Positions 62,879 through 64,000 of a stretch of DNA of 64,000 nucleotides are shown here, piece after piece; position 1 is the first letter of the stretch; each line of letters begins with the position of its first letter. The notes beneath the pieces were generated by a model, which saw only the letters and a program-made list of their open reading frames with translations, searched no databases and had not been told where the DNA came from. Both the position numbers and the translations under genes were made by a program. Source of the stretch: Chloranthus sessilifolius (Eukaryota > Streptophyta > Magnoliopsida > Chloranthales > Chloranthaceae); NCBI GenBank assembly GCA_021018995.1, contig CM037597.1, positions 1,811,299 to 1,875,298 on the forward strand, read 5' to 3'.

Positions 62879-63351
62879 CTTGTCTCATCCCTCATTCGAA
62901 TATAAAGCCTTATAAAATACCACAATCTCCTCTCTATCGTCCTCTTCTACCCTGATCAGCTAAGTGCGGAATAACGTTTTTCTTCCTTCTATAACTCGCC
63001 ACCATGAGGAAAAACTTCGTATTCTTATCCCCATTCTTTAGCCATTCGGCTTTCGATTATAATTTTCATACCAATTCTTCCTCTAGATATTCCTGTTTGA
63101 AACGATCCTTAGTCCATTCTCTCCACCAACTCTTCCATAATGAAGTTTCGACTCTCATCAAGCAGGTCGTGATCAAGAATCCTAGCCAACAATGCCTCCT
63201 CACACTTTTCCACCTTGCCAAATGTTTCAAAGTTCCATCTCTTAATCTCCTTTGAACGACACATTTCCCAAGACGTCCACAAATGCCAAGTATTCTTAAA
63301 CCTGAACGGTGAAGGACCCCCATCTAGTGTAGAGCAACTTCAGAGGATCAG

Positions 63352-64000
63352 TGACGGGGACACCAAGTACGTGGACATTGGTTTTGGACCACATCGCTTC
63401 TACCGGCGTCGAAAGAAACGAAGGGAGAGCCCGAGTACATTAGCTTCAAGAGAGAAACGAAGGCAAAGGACAACATCAAGCGCATTAGGCGACAGACACC
63501 CGTAGATACAGCACGGACGTCCGAAATTTAGGCCCCTCACTGTTTTGGAGGGACGGACGTCCGTAGTGCCCCACAAACGTTCGTGGTTCTGAGTCCGTAG
63601 GTCACGGATGCCCGTGAACGTTGTGCCGCCAGCGACGGGATTTCGTTATTTTATGCGGAAATTGCCTCTTTAGTCTTTTATTTTGATTAGGACTCTTTAT
63701 TTCGAATTTTTATTATTGGTGGCCTACATAAGGAAGCTTGTAAAGACAATTTAATTAGTTTTTGAATATTTTGAATGCATTATTGCTTGAATATTCTTCT
63801 TCCCGAGATGGGTTTGGTGTGAGGCCAAGGGAGTGATTCTCATATATCTTCTTGCTTATCTTTTGTCATCTATTTTCTTGATCTTTCATTATATTTGCTA
63901 TTTATCGATCTCTGCTTACTTTTCAAAATCCCAATCTATTGATTTCTTGATCTCAAACCCACCCTAAACCCTTTTCTAGAACCCTAAATCAAACAGAGTC
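63352..64000 (+). repeat. Chromovirus-type LTR, runs off window
   Basis: Starts TGACGGGGACACC, like elements B, D and E, and carries GGTGTGAGGCCAAGGGAG at about 63810. Its palindrome segment (63500-63620) uses GGACGTCC words. The LTR end is not reached. Confidence 0.8.

Larger units (their letters stand above)
61330..63345 (-). mobile_element. Degenerate LINE (L1-type), split by a MITE
   Basis: Minus strand. The region between endonuclease and RT at 62890-63330 (EIKRWNFETFGKVEKCEEAL in broken frames), RT around 62170-62210 with Q-Y-T-D-D in place of the YADD box, the region after it at 61860-62145 (ALQCYEVCSGQTVNIGKS, NLIGCSQYTLPSNIWG), and a C-terminal piece at 61350-61590. Many stops. Confidence 0.7.

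Overview
The window is nuclear DNA of a flowering plant. The only cellular gene is the 5' two thirds of one on the + strand: plastid bifunctional aspartate kinase/homoserine dehydrogenase (AK-HSDH), the enzyme at both ends of the first part of the Asp-to-Thr/Met/Ile pathway. Thirteen exons (680 codons, all with GT-AG borders and compatible phases) can be placed between 8665 and 60068. The rest of the homoserine dehydrogenase half lies beyond position 64000. Exons make up about 4% of the 51 kb of gene seen here. The huge introns suggest a lineage with TE-expanded introns, such as a magnoliid or early-diverging eudicot; this is a guess, and the taxon cannot be named from the sequence.

Nearly everything else is transposable elements, many with exact target-site duplications (TSDs).

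Upstream of the gene (1-8664): a miniature LTR element with outsized LTRs (1-2084), two hAT elements (2599-3424, 3525-4133), a Pack-MULE carrying a captured gene fragment with a further hAT inside its terminal repeat (5478-8067), and a MITE 181 bp before the start codon.

Intron 1 holds a minisatellite and a wrecked Ty1/copia element. Introns 2-8 are small, or swollen by MITEs whose TSDs allow the pre-insertion intron to be inferred. Intron 9 (14.3 kb) is a four-deep nest: a MITE is split by a gag/chromodomain LTR element (A), which is split by a Ty3/gypsy chromovirus (B), which is split by a second copy of the miniature LTR element. Intron 12 (19 kb) holds a LINE tail split by a copia element, a second chromovirus (D), and another gag/chromodomain element (E). 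Intron 13 starts with a degraded LINE and ends inside a fourth chromovirus-type LTR.

The most interesting system is the relation between B/D (full gag-pol-chromodomain chromoviruses) and A/E (about 4.0 and 3.3 kb). A and E share one architecture: gag joined to the C-terminal end of integrase followed by two or three chromodomain-like units, with protease, RT, RNase H and the integrase core missing. They look like a propagated non-autonomous family that could be mobilised by B/D-type elements. LTRs of all five relatives share one conserved box, while B, D, E and the window-end LTR carry different short palindrome clusters at one position.
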